A stretch of 64,000 bases of DNA, taken from positions 124,001-188,000 of the forward strand of contig NZ_CP104991.1 of the NCBI RefSeq assembly GCF_030323265.1, given 5' to 3'. The translations under genes and the position numbers were made by a program. How positions within the stretch are numbered: the stretch's first letter is position 1; the number at the start of each line of letters is the position of its first letter. The DNA is from Terrirhizobium terrae. GTDB lineage: Bacteria > Pseudomonadota > Alphaproteobacteria > Rhizobiales > Rhizobiaceae. This document shows, one piece after another, positions 41,367 through 50,318 of this stretch. The notes below the pieces were generated by a model. The model searched no databases. It was given only the letters and a program-made list of their open reading frames with translations, and was not told the DNA's origin.

Positions 41367-42044
41367 ATGACCTTCTCCATCGTCGCGCGCTGCGATGAGA
41401 CCGGCCAGTTCGGTGTGGCGATTTCGTCTTCTTCTCCGGCTGTTGCCGCCCGCTGCGCCTGGGCGCAGGCCCGTATCGGCGCAGTGACCACGCAGAATGT
41501 CACTAATCCCGCGCTTGGTCCCAAAATGCTGGAGGAGCTCGCAAAGGGTGCCCACGCGGCGGATGCAGTTGCAGCAGCCCGTCAGAGCGATGATTTTCCG
41601 GACCATCGCCAATTGCTGGCAATCGATACCGAGGGCAATACAGCCATTCATTCAGGCCCCAAGGCGCTTGGAATCTGGAGCTCTGCGACCGGTCACCAGT
41701 GCGTTGCCGCCGGCAATCTGCTGGCCAATGACGGCGTGCCGCAAGCAATGATCGACACGTTCGAGAAAACACCCGGATCTCTCGGAGACCGCCTCGTCGC
41801 GGCACTGAAGGCGGGCACCGATGCCGGCGGCGAAGCTGGCCCTGTTCGTTCGGCAGGTCTGCTGATCGTCGACAAGCAGAGCTGGCCCTATGCCGAATTG
41901 CGGATCGACTGGCTCGATGAAGGGTGCCCGATCGCGGCGGTTGCACGCGCATGGGAAGTCTACAAGCCTCAGGCCGCAGATTACGTGACACGCGCCCTCA
42001 ATCCGCTATCTGCGCCGTCATATGGGGTGCCGGGCGACGAATGA
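41367..42044 (+). CDS. DUF1028 domain protein (Ntn-hydrolase-like)
   Basis: A 225-residue DUF1028 protein: MTFSIVARCDETGQFGVAIS, SSSPAVAARCAWAQARIGA, TTQNVTNPALGPKMLEEL, HQCVAAGNLLANDGVPQAM. DUF1028 is thought to be related to Ntn hydrolases, amide-bond-cleaving enzymes, but has no firmly known reaction that I recall. Its position behind a flavin monooxygenase and RidA suggests a step in degrading a nitrogen compound. A hairpin follows at 42092. Confidence 0.88.
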   Translation: MTFSIVARCDETGQFGVAISSSSPAVAARCAWAQARIGAVTTQNVTNPALGPKMLEELAKGAHAADAVAAARQSDDFPDHRQLLAIDTEGNTAIHSGPKALGIWSSATGHQCVAAGNLLANDGVPQAMIDTFEKTPGSLGDRLVAALKAGTDAGGEAGPVRSAGLLIVDKQSWPYAELRIDWLDEGCPIAAVARAWEVYKPQAADYVTRALNPLSAPSYGVPGDE

Positions 42045-42091
42045 CCCGCAATGCGGCCTGAACGGCAAGAGCAAACGCGCGGTATCGTCTT

Positions 42092-42135
42092 GACCTTCCC
42101 CCGATCCTGCCCCGGGATACGAGGATCGAAAGGTC
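42092..42135. terminator. Possible terminator/hairpin after the DUF1028 gene
   Basis: Two nested arms: GACCTT/AAGGTC outside and CGATCCT/AGGATCG inside, with an asymmetric internal loop and a 13-base apical loop. No T-run follows, so its strength is doubtful. Confidence 0.35.
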
Positions 42136-42181
42136 GGCTCTGTCGCCCAGAACCATCACAGTCGTATGTTAAAGGCATTTT

Positions 42182-43095
42182 ATGGAAACCATCCCCACCC
42201 GTGCCCGTCAGCAAACATTAGGCGCGAGCGGCATCACCGTTTCGTCGATTGCATGGGGCATGTGGCGCCTGGCATCCGGCAATCCTTCCCTGAGCGACGT
42301 CCATAAACTCGTTTCATCCGTTCTGGATGCCGGGATAAACTTCCTCGATACGGCAGATCTCTATGGATTTTCCGCTCCCGGTGGTTTCGGGAGCGCCGAG
42401 GCGCTGCTGGGGGATGCTATCGCCGCCGATCCGTCCCTGCGAAATCGCATGGTGCTTGCCACCAAGGCCGGCATCCGCCCGGGTGTGCCTTATGACCAGA
42501 GCCGTTCCTATCTGGCGGAAGCCCTCGAGGCCTCTTTGCGTCGATTAAAAGTCGATACGATCGACCTGTGGCAGATCCACCGGCCGGATGTGCTCGCACA
42601 TCCGCAGGAGGCCGCCAGGTGCCTGCAGGATGCCATCGCCAAGGGGAAGGTCAGGGCGCTTGGCGTGTCCAATTTTTCCATACATCAGGTTCAGGCGCTC
42701 CAGCATTTTCTCGGGCATCCGCTCGTTTCAACGCAGCCGGAGATCAGCCCGTTGCGCATCGACTGCTTCGAGAACGGCGAACTCGATCAGGCCATGATGA
42801 TGGGGCTTACACCTCTGGCGTGGTCGCCCCTGGGGGCGGCAGGCTTCTTGATCCGCGCGACGACAAAGATAAAAATGTTGCCGCAGAACTGGATAGGGTC
42901 GCAGAACGCGCGGGCGTCACACGCGATATCGCATCGTATAGCTGGCTGATGTCCCATCCTTCCGGGATCATTCCGATCATTGGCTCGCAAAATCCCGAAA
43001 GAATTGCTGCTGCGCTTGCCGCTTTCGATGTCCGGTGGACCCGAAGCGAATGGTACGCTGTTTTTACATCCGCCCGCGGCAAAAAGCTTCCTTGA
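42182..43095 (+). CDS. Aldo/keto reductase (YdhF-like), single frameshift
   Basis: About 305 residues. The catalytic tetrad of the family is visible: Asp and Tyr in FLDTADLYGF, Lys in VLATKAGIRPG, His in WQIHRPDV. Near 42835 one G is missing from GGGG; repair gives SPLGGGRLLDPRDD and continues YSWLMSHPSGIIPIIGSQNP, the NADPH-binding end. NADPH-linked carbonyl reduction is expected. It starts 137 bases after DUF1028 and may or may not share the transcript. Confidence 0.82.
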
Positions 43096-43757
43096 CCTCA
43101 GGATGGGTGAGCAAGCTAGCGGGTGACAGGTCAATCGACTCCCGCGACCGGTCATGCCATGTCACCGGAGAAAATGGGCTGATTTGGCGAACGTCTTAAA
43201 GGCGACTGATTTCCACAAGACGCCACGCAGCTCGTTACCCGATGGCTGGCCAACAAGGCTGTGCTCCCGCGGTTCGCAAAATGCGTAGAAATCTGCAACC
43301 CAACAACCGTGCATCCGCGTGAGGCGGTGGCGTGCGCTATGGTCTTGAAGGAATGTGATCCCTCAACCCACTCATAGAAACCTCGATTATCGGCACTTCC
43401 AGATCGAAAACGCGAAAATTTCTTGCAAAAGGCGATTTCTCGGTCGAGCTTTCCGAGACAAAGTTGTGGGAAGATACGACATTTGAGGGGTTGCGCTTGC
43501 AATGGATTCTGAGCGCCTTCCTCGTGAGGACAGCACGCTCGGAGCCTATGGGCGCGCTCTGGCAAATGCTACAAGGAACCTTCTCAGCAGCAGCGCATTG
43601 TCGCTACGTCACGAGGGCCGCGCCCCCGTCCCCCTGCGTATAGAGAGTCTGGACCCCACCCCGAACTCCCAGGCCCTCGTGACCATTCCCGATGATGGCA
43701 ATGGACCGACGAGAATTTCATTGAAAAGCCTCCGCACCCTGTCGCGACTGAAACAGG
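43096..43757. other. Intergenic region without recognisable gene
   Basis: About 660 bases between the aldo/keto reductase gene and the convergent pit gene. Open frames of up to 137 codons occur on both strands but show no family-like segments, and their codon use does not resemble neighbours. Decayed sequence is likely. Confidence 0.4.
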
Positions 43758-44762
43758 TCAGGAAAACAGGGCAACGACTCTGTACGTTATGTAGGAGATC
43801 AGCGCCGCCGCTGGCATGGTGACGATCCAGGCGATGACGATGTTGCCTGCCAGCCCCCAGCGCACCGCCGACATCCGACGGGCGGCACCCACGCCGATAA
43901 TGGCACCGGTGATCGTGTGCGTCGTCGACACCGGTATACCGAGCCAGGTCGCGCCGAACAGGGTCAGAGCCCCACCGGTCTCCGCACAAAAACCCTGCAT
44001 CGGGTTGAGCCGGGTGATCTTCGATCCCATCGTGTGGACGATGCGCCAGCCGCCGAAGAGCGTGCCGAGCGCCATCGCCGACTGGCAGGTGATCACCACC
44101 CAGAACGGCACGTAGAACTCGGAGCCGAGATAGCCCTGGCTGAACAGCAGCACGGCGATGATGCCCATCGTCTTCTGCGCATCATTACCGCCATGGCCGA
44201 GGGAATACAGCGAGGCCGAGATGAACTGCATGATGCGGAATGTCCGGTCGACAGCGAAGGGCGTCTGGCGCACGAAGATCCAGGAGACGGCAAGCACCAG
44301 CACCAGCGCCAGGAAGAAGCCGATTGCAGGTGACATGAAGATCGCCCCCGCCGTCTTCAGGAAACCGCTCCACACGATCGAGGAAACACCGACCTTGGCA
44401 AGACCTGCACCGATCAGCCCGCCGACCAGCGCATGCGATGAGCTGGACGGAATGCCGAAGACCCAAGTGACGATGTTCCAGACGATTGCGCCCATCAGCG
44501 CGGCAAAGATCACCGCAGGCGAAACGATGCCGGGATCGATGATGCCGGTTCCGAGCGTTTCGGCCACATGCAGGCCGAAGAAGAGGAAGGCGATGAAGTT
44601 GAAGAATGCCGCCCAGGCCACCGCATATTGCGGCCGCAGCACACGCGTCGAGACGATTGTCGCGATCGAGTTGGCGGCGTCGTGCAATCCGTTGAGGAAG
44701 TCGAAGAACAGCGCGATGCCGATCAGGCCGGCAAGAAGCGGAAAAGCGAGCGTCGCGTCCAT
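43758..44762 (-). CDS. pit: Low-affinity inorganic phosphate transporter (Pit)
   Basis: A 334-residue membrane protein of the PiT family. The two signature repeats are FDFLNGLHDAANSIATIVST near the N-terminus and ISTTHTITGAIIGVGAA-type IPVSTTHT near the C-terminus, together with GIPSSSSHALVGGLIGAGL and GHGGNDAQKTMG. About ten hydrophobic helices. It takes up phosphate, usually as a metal-phosphate complex, with protons. The start overlaps the DUF47 stop (TGATG). Confidence 0.92.
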   Translation of the reverse strand: MDATLAFPLLAGLIGIALFFDFLNGLHDAANSIATIVSTRVLRPQYAVAWAAFFNFIAFLFFGLHVAETLGTGIIDPGIVSPAVIFAALMGAIVWNIVTWVFGIPSSSSHALVGGLIGAGLAKVGVSSIVWSGFLKTAGAIFMSPAIGFFLALVLVLAVSWIFVRQTPFAVDRTFRIMQFISASLYSLGHGGNDAQKTMGIIAVLLFSQGYLGSEFYVPFWVVITCQSAMALGTLFGGWRIVHTMGSKITRLNPMQGFCAETGGALTLFGATWLGIPVSTTHTITGAIIGVGAARRMSAVRWGLAGNIVIAWIVTMPAAALISYITYRVVALFS

Positions 44763-45406
44763 CAGACGTTCTCGATCACGATGCCGCTGATCTCGTTGGC
44801 GACGTCCTCGAACCGGTCGACGACCTTTTCAAGTTCGCTATAGATCTCGCTGCCGATCATATAGGCCATCGCGTTGCCGGCTGCGCCATGGCGGATGAAG
44901 AGATCCTTGAGACCCTGGTCGTGCAGGTCGTCGGAACGGCCCTCGACGCGGGTGACTTCCTCGGCGATGGCGCTGAGCCGCTGCGCATTTGCACCGACCT
45001 TGTCGAGTAGTGGAATGGCCGCGGCGACCAGGTGCGCGGCGCGCACGACCTCCTCGCCCATCTGCCGCATCAGTGGATCGAAGCTGGTTTGTTCGAACAG
45101 ACGGATGGTCTTGACCGTCTTGTGCATCATATCGATCGCGTCATCCATCGACTGAATCAGGTCCTTGATGTCGCCACGATCGAACGGAGTGATGAAGCTG
45201 CGTCTGACCGCGAGAAGCACATCGCGGGTGATATTGTCAGCGCGGTCCTCCAGTCTCACGATTCGTTCGCAGTTGTTCTGGACATCCACGCCATTGAGAA
45301 GATCGCGCAGGGCCTCGGCGGCTTCCACCACCGTCTTCGAGTGCTCGCAAAACATGTCGAAGAACTTGTCCTCACGCGGCATCAATTTTCGGAAAATACT
45401 CATCAT
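44762..45406 (-). CDS. DUF47 / PhoU-like protein (OrfA of orfA-pit)
   Basis: A 214-residue helical protein of the DUF47 family (TIGR00153-like): FFDMFCEHSKTVVEAAEAL, RIVRLEDRADNITRDVLLA, FITPFDRGDIKDLIQSMDDA, and the end VVDRFEDVANEISGIV. The E/D-rich helices bind metal ions in PhoU relatives. In Sinorhizobium meliloti the equivalent orfA lies upstream of pit and the operon is repressed by PhoB. The first of two Met codons is preceded by GGGAGC. Confidence 0.88.
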   Translation of the reverse strand: MMSIFRKLMPREDKFFDMFCEHSKTVVEAAEALRDLLNGVDVQNNCERIVRLEDRADNITRDVLLAVRRSFITPFDRGDIKDLIQSMDDAIDMMHKTVKTIRLFEQTSFDPLMRQMGEEVVRAAHLVAAAIPLLDKVGANAQRLSAIAEEVTRVEGRSDDLHDQGLKDLFIRHGAAGNAMAYMIGSEIYSELEKVVDRFEDVANEISGIVIENV

Positions 45407-45443
45407 AGGCTAGCTCCCTACGTGATTTTTGCGTGCGGCAGCG

Positions 45444-45461
45444 CTGTCATAAAACTGTCAT
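45444..45461 (+). promoter_or_regulatory. Pho box (PhoB binding site)
   Basis: CTGTCATAAAACTGTCAT is a full match to the 18-base Pho-box consensus, two direct CTGTCAT repeats with a four-base A/T spacer. It lies 38 bases upstream of the DUF47-pit operon and about 50 bases upstream of the NUDIX gene on the other strand. The repeats are oriented toward the NUDIX gene. Confidence 0.82.
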
Positions 45462-45512
45462 AAACACAGGCTGGCCATTGTAGCAACGGCGAAAATAACC
45501 GATTGATATTAC

Positions 45513-46031
45513 ATGAAGGCCATAAGAAAGGACCGCAGGCGGTCAGTTGCAAAAGACAAGACGTTGCTCCAGCAGCTTGCCGCGATGCCCGACAGGTTGT
45601 TCAGCGGAGAGTTCCGGACACAATATGGCGCTCTCTGTTACCGATGGACTGATGACGGGCGAGATCTGCAAGTCCTTCTGATTACATCGCGAGGCACCGG
45701 ACGTTGGATCATCCCGAAGGGTTGGCCGATGAAGAAGAAGAAGCCGTACGAAGCCGCCGCGATTGAAGCTTGGGAGGAAGCTGGGGTACGCGGCCGTGCG
45801 AAGAAGGCGCCGGTTGGACGCTATACCTACATAAAGTGGCTTGACGACGGGAATGTCGCTCCGTGTGTCGTTGAGGTGTTTCAGGTCGAGGTCTCAGCGA
45901 CTGCTACCGAGTTCAAGGAACGCGGCCAGCGGACTCTGGCTTGGCTCTCTCCTGAAGAGGCGGCGCGGCGAGTACGCGAAGTCGAGCTCAAGTCGATGCT
46001 GATCGATTTCAGACCCAAGAAGAGGCTTTAG
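45513..46031 (+). CDS. NUDIX hydrolase
   Basis: A 172-residue NUDIX protein. The box reads GWPMKKKKPYEAAAIEAWEE followed by AGVRG, a form of GX5EX7REUXEEXGU in which the usual Arg is Ala-Ile-Glu, common in the diphosphoinositol-polyphosphate-hydrolase-like group found in rhizobia. An N-terminal basic region (MKAIRKDRRRSVAKDK) precedes the fold. It hydrolyses a nucleoside or inositol diphosphate linked to another group. The Pho box at 45444 lies in front, suggesting phosphate control. Confidence 0.85.
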   Translation: MKAIRKDRRRSVAKDKTLLQQLAAMPDRLFSGEFRTQYGALCYRWTDDGRDLQVLLITSRGTGRWIIPKGWPMKKKKPYEAAAIEAWEEAGVRGRAKKAPVGRYTYIKWLDDGNVAPCVVEVFQVEVSATATEFKERGQRTLAWLSPEEAARRVREVELKSMLIDFRPKKRL

Positions 46032-46220
46032 GCGAGCGACGATTGAGTTGGTTGAAGCAAAGTATCTGCTACGGTCTTGAGCGGATCAGAACCGTCGCCC
46101 CATAATTTGATAGTCTCTTTTTCGCGGAACAGATTTCAGCTCTATACGTGCCATCCAATACAAATACCCTCGTCACTCAATCAATTTTCCCAAAAGCGAA
46201 ATATCTTGATAATATGGAAA

Positions 46221-46237
46221 ATCCAGATATTCTGGAT
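46221..46237. promoter_or_regulatory. Palindrome upstream of the Phd-type antitoxin, probable operator
   Basis: ATCCAGA-TAT-TCTGGAT is a perfect 7+7 palindrome 20 bases before the antitoxin ATG at 46258, where an autorepressing Phd/YefM antitoxin would bind. Confidence 0.5.
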
Positions 46238-46257
46238 ATCCATTTCGGAGATAGTCT

Positions 46258-46518
46258 ATGCGCCATTACACGACGGGTGACCTCAACAAGCAGGTCGGAG
46301 ATGTCACAGATGCGGCCAGCCGTGAGCCGGTAGTTCTCACCAAACACAGGAAGCCACGCTTCGTGTTGATGAGCTATGAGCATTATGAACGGTTGCGCAC
46401 CGGTGGCGACCCCCGCAAGCCTCATCGGGCCGCGGACATGCCCGATGAGCATGTAGAGCTGTTTGGTGCGGAAATCGATCGGTTGGCGCGTGGTGACGGG
46501 TACGGCGATGAGCCGTGA
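46258..46518 (+). CDS. Phd/YefM-family antitoxin
   Basis: An 86-residue protein: MRHYTTGDLNKQVGDVTDAA, EPVVLTKHRKPRFVLMSYEH, YERLRTGGDPRKPHRAADM. The 'V.LTKH.KPRFVLM..E.Y..L' pattern is the Phd/YefM fold. The C-terminal tail would block the toxin. Its stop is eight bases inside the toxin gene. A palindrome lies in front of it. Confidence 0.83.
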   Translation: MRHYTTGDLNKQVGDVTDAASREPVVLTKHRKPRFVLMSYEHYERLRTGGDPRKPHRAADMPDEHVELFGAEIDRLARGDGYGDEP

Positions 46519-46930
46519 GTTCCTTCCCGGTCAGATAATCAGCTATCCATATCTATGGAGTTGGCAGGATGAGCGTGGTGAGACTGAAGGACGCAAGTCG
46601 CGCCCGACCTGCGTCGTCGTTGCGGTTCGTAGTGCCAAGGACGGCCTTACCCACCTGGCTCTTCTCGCAGTGACAACGCATCCTCCGAGGACCGACCGCG
46701 CCGCCCTGGAAATCCCTGATACGGAGGCACGTCGAGCCGGCCTGAGCGATCTGAAGCGCTGTTGGGTGATGGTCGATGAATACAATTACGATGTGGCTGA
46801 GCGTTCTTGGTACATTGAGCCAGACGAGAAGACGCTCGGTCGTTTCAGCAAGGCGTTCATGATGAAGATTGCGGCCGCCTTTGGCGAAGCTTCTAGAAAT
46901 TCAGGCCGCCGGATAAACAGAATGGATTGA
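46508..46930 (+). CDS. PemK/MazF-like growth-inhibitor toxin
   Basis: A 140-residue protein starting MSREFLPGQIISYPYLWSWQ. GRKSRPTCVVVAVRSAKDG, LALLAVTTHPPRTDRAALEI, CWVMVDEYNYDVAE fits the larger PemK-like class, which act as mRNA interferases. The ATG at 46508 overlaps the antitoxin gene by eleven bases; an upstream start at 46463 would overlap far more. A full toxin-antitoxin pair. Confidence 0.68.
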   Translation: MSREFLPGQIISYPYLWSWQDERGETEGRKSRPTCVVVAVRSAKDGLTHLALLAVTTHPPRTDRAALEIPDTEARRAGLSDLKRCWVMVDEYNYDVAERSWYIEPDEKTLGRFSKAFMMKIAAAFGEASRNSGRRINRMD

Positions 46931-47098
46931 ATCGCTAGATTCGATTTTCGCGGGTTCACTACCCACCACCATTCCGGCTAGTGTTGGAGCAGCCACGCCC
47001 ACCGATGACGGTTTTGCTCTTGAAAGGAATCGAACCTCTGCCCCCGTGAATTTTCTAGGGAGCTGTTACTTCGCTAAAATGAACTATCCTGGCCAAAC

Positions 47099-48575
47099 CT
47101 AGCGTGCCTCAGCCTCGCGCAGCGACAGGAAAACCACCACAGCAAGGATGCCGATCGCGGTTGCGACTGCGATCAGAACAGTCCCGTGCGCATCGACGAA
47201 AGACGTCCTCGCGGCATTGGCGATCTGCATGCCAAGATCCCCAGTAGCGCTCTTTGCGGCAGTCATCGCCTCCCCGATCGAGTTGGCCGAAGCCTCCGGA
47301 GCACCCGGCGGTGTAATGAACGAGCTCCGATAGATCGAGTTCACCAGAACCCCGAAGATAGTCACTCCGAGACCGCCGCCCAGTTCGTATCCGGTGCTTT
47401 CGATCGCACCCGCTGCGCCCGCCTTCTCTTCCGGAGCGCTGCCCATGATGGCAATCGACGACGCCAGCAGCCCCACGCCAAGCTGCAAAGCCCAGGATCG
47501 CAGAAGGGTTGGCACCAGAACGCCCGGATCCTTGAGGTCGAACATGGCAAGCGCAGCAAGCGCCGCGGCAGCCACGACGAACGAGCCGGACGCAACTAAC
47601 CTCAGGACAAACCATGTCGCCAACTTGCCACCGATCGGACCACCGACTGCTGCTGCAATGACGAGTGGCAACATGAACAGACCAGCCTCCAACGGCGATT
47701 TTCCGAGGACGAACTGAAGCTCCTGCGCCAGCACCAGCTCGAACCCTGCCAAGGACCCACTAGCCACAAATGCCATCATGAAGCCGACGGCAATCGCAGG
47801 CTTGCGAAGCAGCTCGAGATCCAGCATCGGATGCTCCGACGCGTTCTGGATCCTTGCGAACCATAGGAGCAGCAGCGCTCCCAAGAGGAGTGGGCTGATG
47901 GCGCCGATGTCTAGACCGGACTTGAACACGGTTTTGATGCCGTAGACAGTGAGCATCAGTCCCGCGATGACGATGACAGCTTGGCCCGGCTTCCACACCG
48001 CTGCAGGATTTCCGGAACGTTCCGGCACCAAAAACCAGACGATGGGAATGACGAGCGTCATCACCGGGATGTTCACGAGGAAAACCGAACCCCACCAGAA
48101 GTGTTCGAGCAGCAATCCTCCGGCCAGCGGGCCGATGGCGGCACCAGCCATGCCGACGACACTCCAGATGCCGAGAGCCGTCGCACGCTCCGCATCATCG
48201 GCGAACGCCTGACGGATCACCGCCAGCACTCATGGCATGATCATGGCCGATCCCACGCCAAGGGCCGCGCGTGCGGCGATCAGCGCGCTGACGGACGGCG
48301 AGTAGGCGGCAGCAAGGGACGCGATGGAAAATATGCCGAGGCCCAGCAGCAGAATCCGGCGCTATCCGATCTTGTCTGCGAGCGTGCCCATCGGAACGAG
48401 CAGACCCGCCATCACCAGCGGATAGATGTCGATGATCCACAGAACCTCGGTTCCTGACGCACCGAGCGCCAGGGTCAGCGAGGGAACTGCAATGTGCAGG
48501 ATTGTCATATCCACGACGACAGGCGGGAACGCCAGCATGGCCGCCACGAGGATCAGCCAGGGATTACGGGACGTC
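47099..48575 (-). pseudogene. DHA2-type MFS drug transporter, two in-frame stops and truncated start
   Basis: A 14-helix MFS exporter of the EmrB/QacA kind: [19 protein letters not shown], then [38 protein letters not shown], and after two stops GIWSVVGMAGAAIGPLAGGLL and the rest to FLSLREAEAR. Unlike elsewhere, the frame is kept: there is a TAG at 48362 (after LADKIG) and a TGA at 48230 (after AMIMP). The N-terminal residues before RNPW are missing where the sequence meets the RND remnant. Confidence 0.75.
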
Positions 48576-48774
48576 GCTCGCCTTCACGCTTGGCGTGGTG
48601 CCGCTGGCAATCGCGACCGGGCCGAGCGCTGCCAGCCAGAACGCCATCGGCACTGCGGTGCTCGGCGGCATGATCTCGGCGACGGTCCTAGCAGTGTTCT
48701 TCGTCCCGGCCTTCTTCGTCTTCGTGCTCAAGCTGCTGCGCACGAAGCGTCCGGTCGAGGACGACGCCGCTTAA
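48575..48774 (+). pseudogene. C-terminal remnant of an RND efflux permease (AcrB-like)
   Basis: About 66 codons remain: [55 protein letters not shown]. This is the last two helices of AcrB-type permeases (the GAGSGAQ-like region is here GPSAASQNA). Almost the whole gene is absent. A NodT-type outer-membrane gene follows 74 bases later, as in normal RND operons. Confidence 0.72.
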
Positions 48775-48848
48775 GTCCGCACAGCCCGCCCATCCTTGAC
48801 CGGATGGGCGGAAGCCCGACACCCCGTTCTCTGTTTCAGGAAATACCC

Positions 48849-50318
48849 ATGCGCCTCGAACCGCGTAAACGAGCCATCGTTGCAGTCCTCTCCCTCACAA
48901 TGCTCTCCGGCTGCGTTGTTGGCCCCGACTACCAGACCCCCGGATCAGTCTTGCCAGCATCCTGGTCATCCCGCCAAGGGAAAGAGGCGGAGAAGCCAGC
49001 CCAACTGAGCCATTGGTGGCGCAACCTGAACGATCCGCTCCTAAATTCCTATGTGGATCGGGCGATGGGGGCGAACCTCAGGGTTCAGGCGGCGATGGCA
49101 AGGGTGACGGAAGCCCGCGCGCAGCTCCGCCAGGATGAAGGGGGCCTGCTGCCCACGCTTGGGAGTTCCTCCTCGGTCCAGCGATCCAAGGTGGCGGAGC
49201 AAAGTGCTGCTGTCGGTGACAATCCGGCAACGCAGTGGCGCAGCGGCTTCGATGCCGGATGGGAGATCGATCTGTTCGGCGGCAGGCGCAGATCAGTAGA
49301 GGCGGCCCGCTACGGCCTCGATGCATCGCAGGAGGATCTGCGCAACACGATGCTCGTGCTGATCGGCGATGTGGCGTCGAACTACGTCCAGGTCAGAGGT
49401 TCGCAGGCGCAGCTCGCCCTCGCGCGCCGAACGGGAAGATCCCAGCGAGACACCGCGGCGTTGACGAGAGCGAAGGCGGACGCGGGCACCGCGACCGTTG
49501 CGGAAGTCGCACGATCGGAGGCATTGGCAGCAAGCACCGAAGCGCAGATCCCCGCCATCGAGATCAACAGGTCTGCTGCCATCCATCGTCTCGGCGTGCT
49601 GCTCGGCTTGCCGCCAGCGTCACTGGCGCTTGAACTCGAGAAAAGTAGACCGATCCCGCGCCCGAAGCTGCCGATGCCCGTCGGGATCCCGGCGGATTCC
49701 ATACTTGCACGACCCGATGTGCGCATGGCCGAACGGCAACTCGCCCAGTCGACGGCAAGGATCGGAGTTGCGGAGGCCGCGCGGTATCCATCCCTCAGTC
49801 TCACGGGCAACATCGCGTCCCAGGCGCTCTCGCTCGGCGATCTCGCAGAGAAGTCGACGATGTCGTGGGCGATAGGACCGGCACTCACGATCCCTCTCTT
49901 CCGAGGCGGACAGCTTAAGACGGCTGTCGAGGTCTCTCGTGCCCGGCGGGATGCGTCTGCTGCTGCCTACCAGACGGCGGTGCTCACGGCGATGGAGGAT
50001 GTCGAGAATGCGATCGTTTCCCTGAACCAGAACCGCATCCGTGGCGCCAAGCTGACCCAGGCGGTCTCGTCCTACTGGACCGCGTATCAGGCATCGCGCG
50101 TCCAGTACGAGAGCGGCACGCTGGACTATCTCAACCTGCTGGATACGCAGAGAGCTCAGTACGATGCCGAAGCATCACTGATCGACAGCCAGATTGCGCT
50201 GACGAAGGCTTACATATCCCTCAACAAGGCGTTGGGCGGCGGCTGGTCGGGTCAACGCGCAGGCGTAAAGGTGGCGAGTAACGAGGCGTCGCCTGCTACA
50301 ATAGAGGCGTCACGATAG
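48849..50318 (+). CDS. NodT/OprM-type outer-membrane efflux lipoprotein
   Basis: A 489-residue RND outer-membrane channel. The signal peptide ends in the lipobox LSGC with Cys22, then VVGPDYQTPGS, the usual start of NodT proteins. Two efflux repeats of long helices: WWRNLNDPLLNSYVDRAMG, EIDLFGGRRRSVEAARYGL in the first and FRGGQLKTAVEVSRARRDA, QYESGTLDYLNLLDTQRAQ in the second. It would form a trimeric tunnel with an RND pump, but the adjacent pump gene is only a remnant. Confidence 0.88.
   Translation: MRLEPRKRAIVAVLSLTMLSGCVVGPDYQTPGSVLPASWSSRQGKEAEKPAQLSHWWRNLNDPLLNSYVDRAMGANLRVQAAMARVTEARAQLRQDEGGLLPTLGSSSSVQRSKVAEQSAAVGDNPATQWRSGFDAGWEIDLFGGRRRSVEAARYGLDASQEDLRNTMLVLIGDVASNYVQVRGSQAQLALARRTGRSQRDTAALTRAKADAGTATVAEVARSEALAASTEAQIPAIEINRSAAIHRLGVLLGLPPASLALELEKSRPIPRPKLPMPVGIPADSILARPDVRMAERQLAQSTARIGVAEAARYPSLSLTGNIASQALSLGDLAEKSTMSWAIGPALTIPLFRGGQLKTAVEVSRARRDASAAAYQTAVLTAMEDVENAIVSLNQNRIRGAKLTQAVSSYWTAYQASRVQYESGTLDYLNLLDTQRAQYDAEASLIDSQIALTKAYISLNKALGGGWSGQRAGVKVASNEASPATIEASR

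Noticed and set aside
43152-43822. Open frames of 100-137 codons on both strands between the aldo/keto reductase and pit genes
   Set aside because: No family-like segments, unusual composition, and overlapping frames on both strands of GC-rich DNA; chance frames are more likely.
47017-47052. tRNA T-arm-like sequence on the minus strand (AGAGGTTCGATTCCTTT)
   Set aside because: The T stem-loop can form, but no 5' half of a tRNA exists upstream. It shares only about ten bases with the fragment at 20238, so the two are not attachment-site repeats.
48426-48848. Long upstream extension of the NodT-like frame
   Set aside because: The lipoprotein signal peptide starting at 48849 is unambiguous; upstream codons overlap the MFS and RND remnants in other frames.
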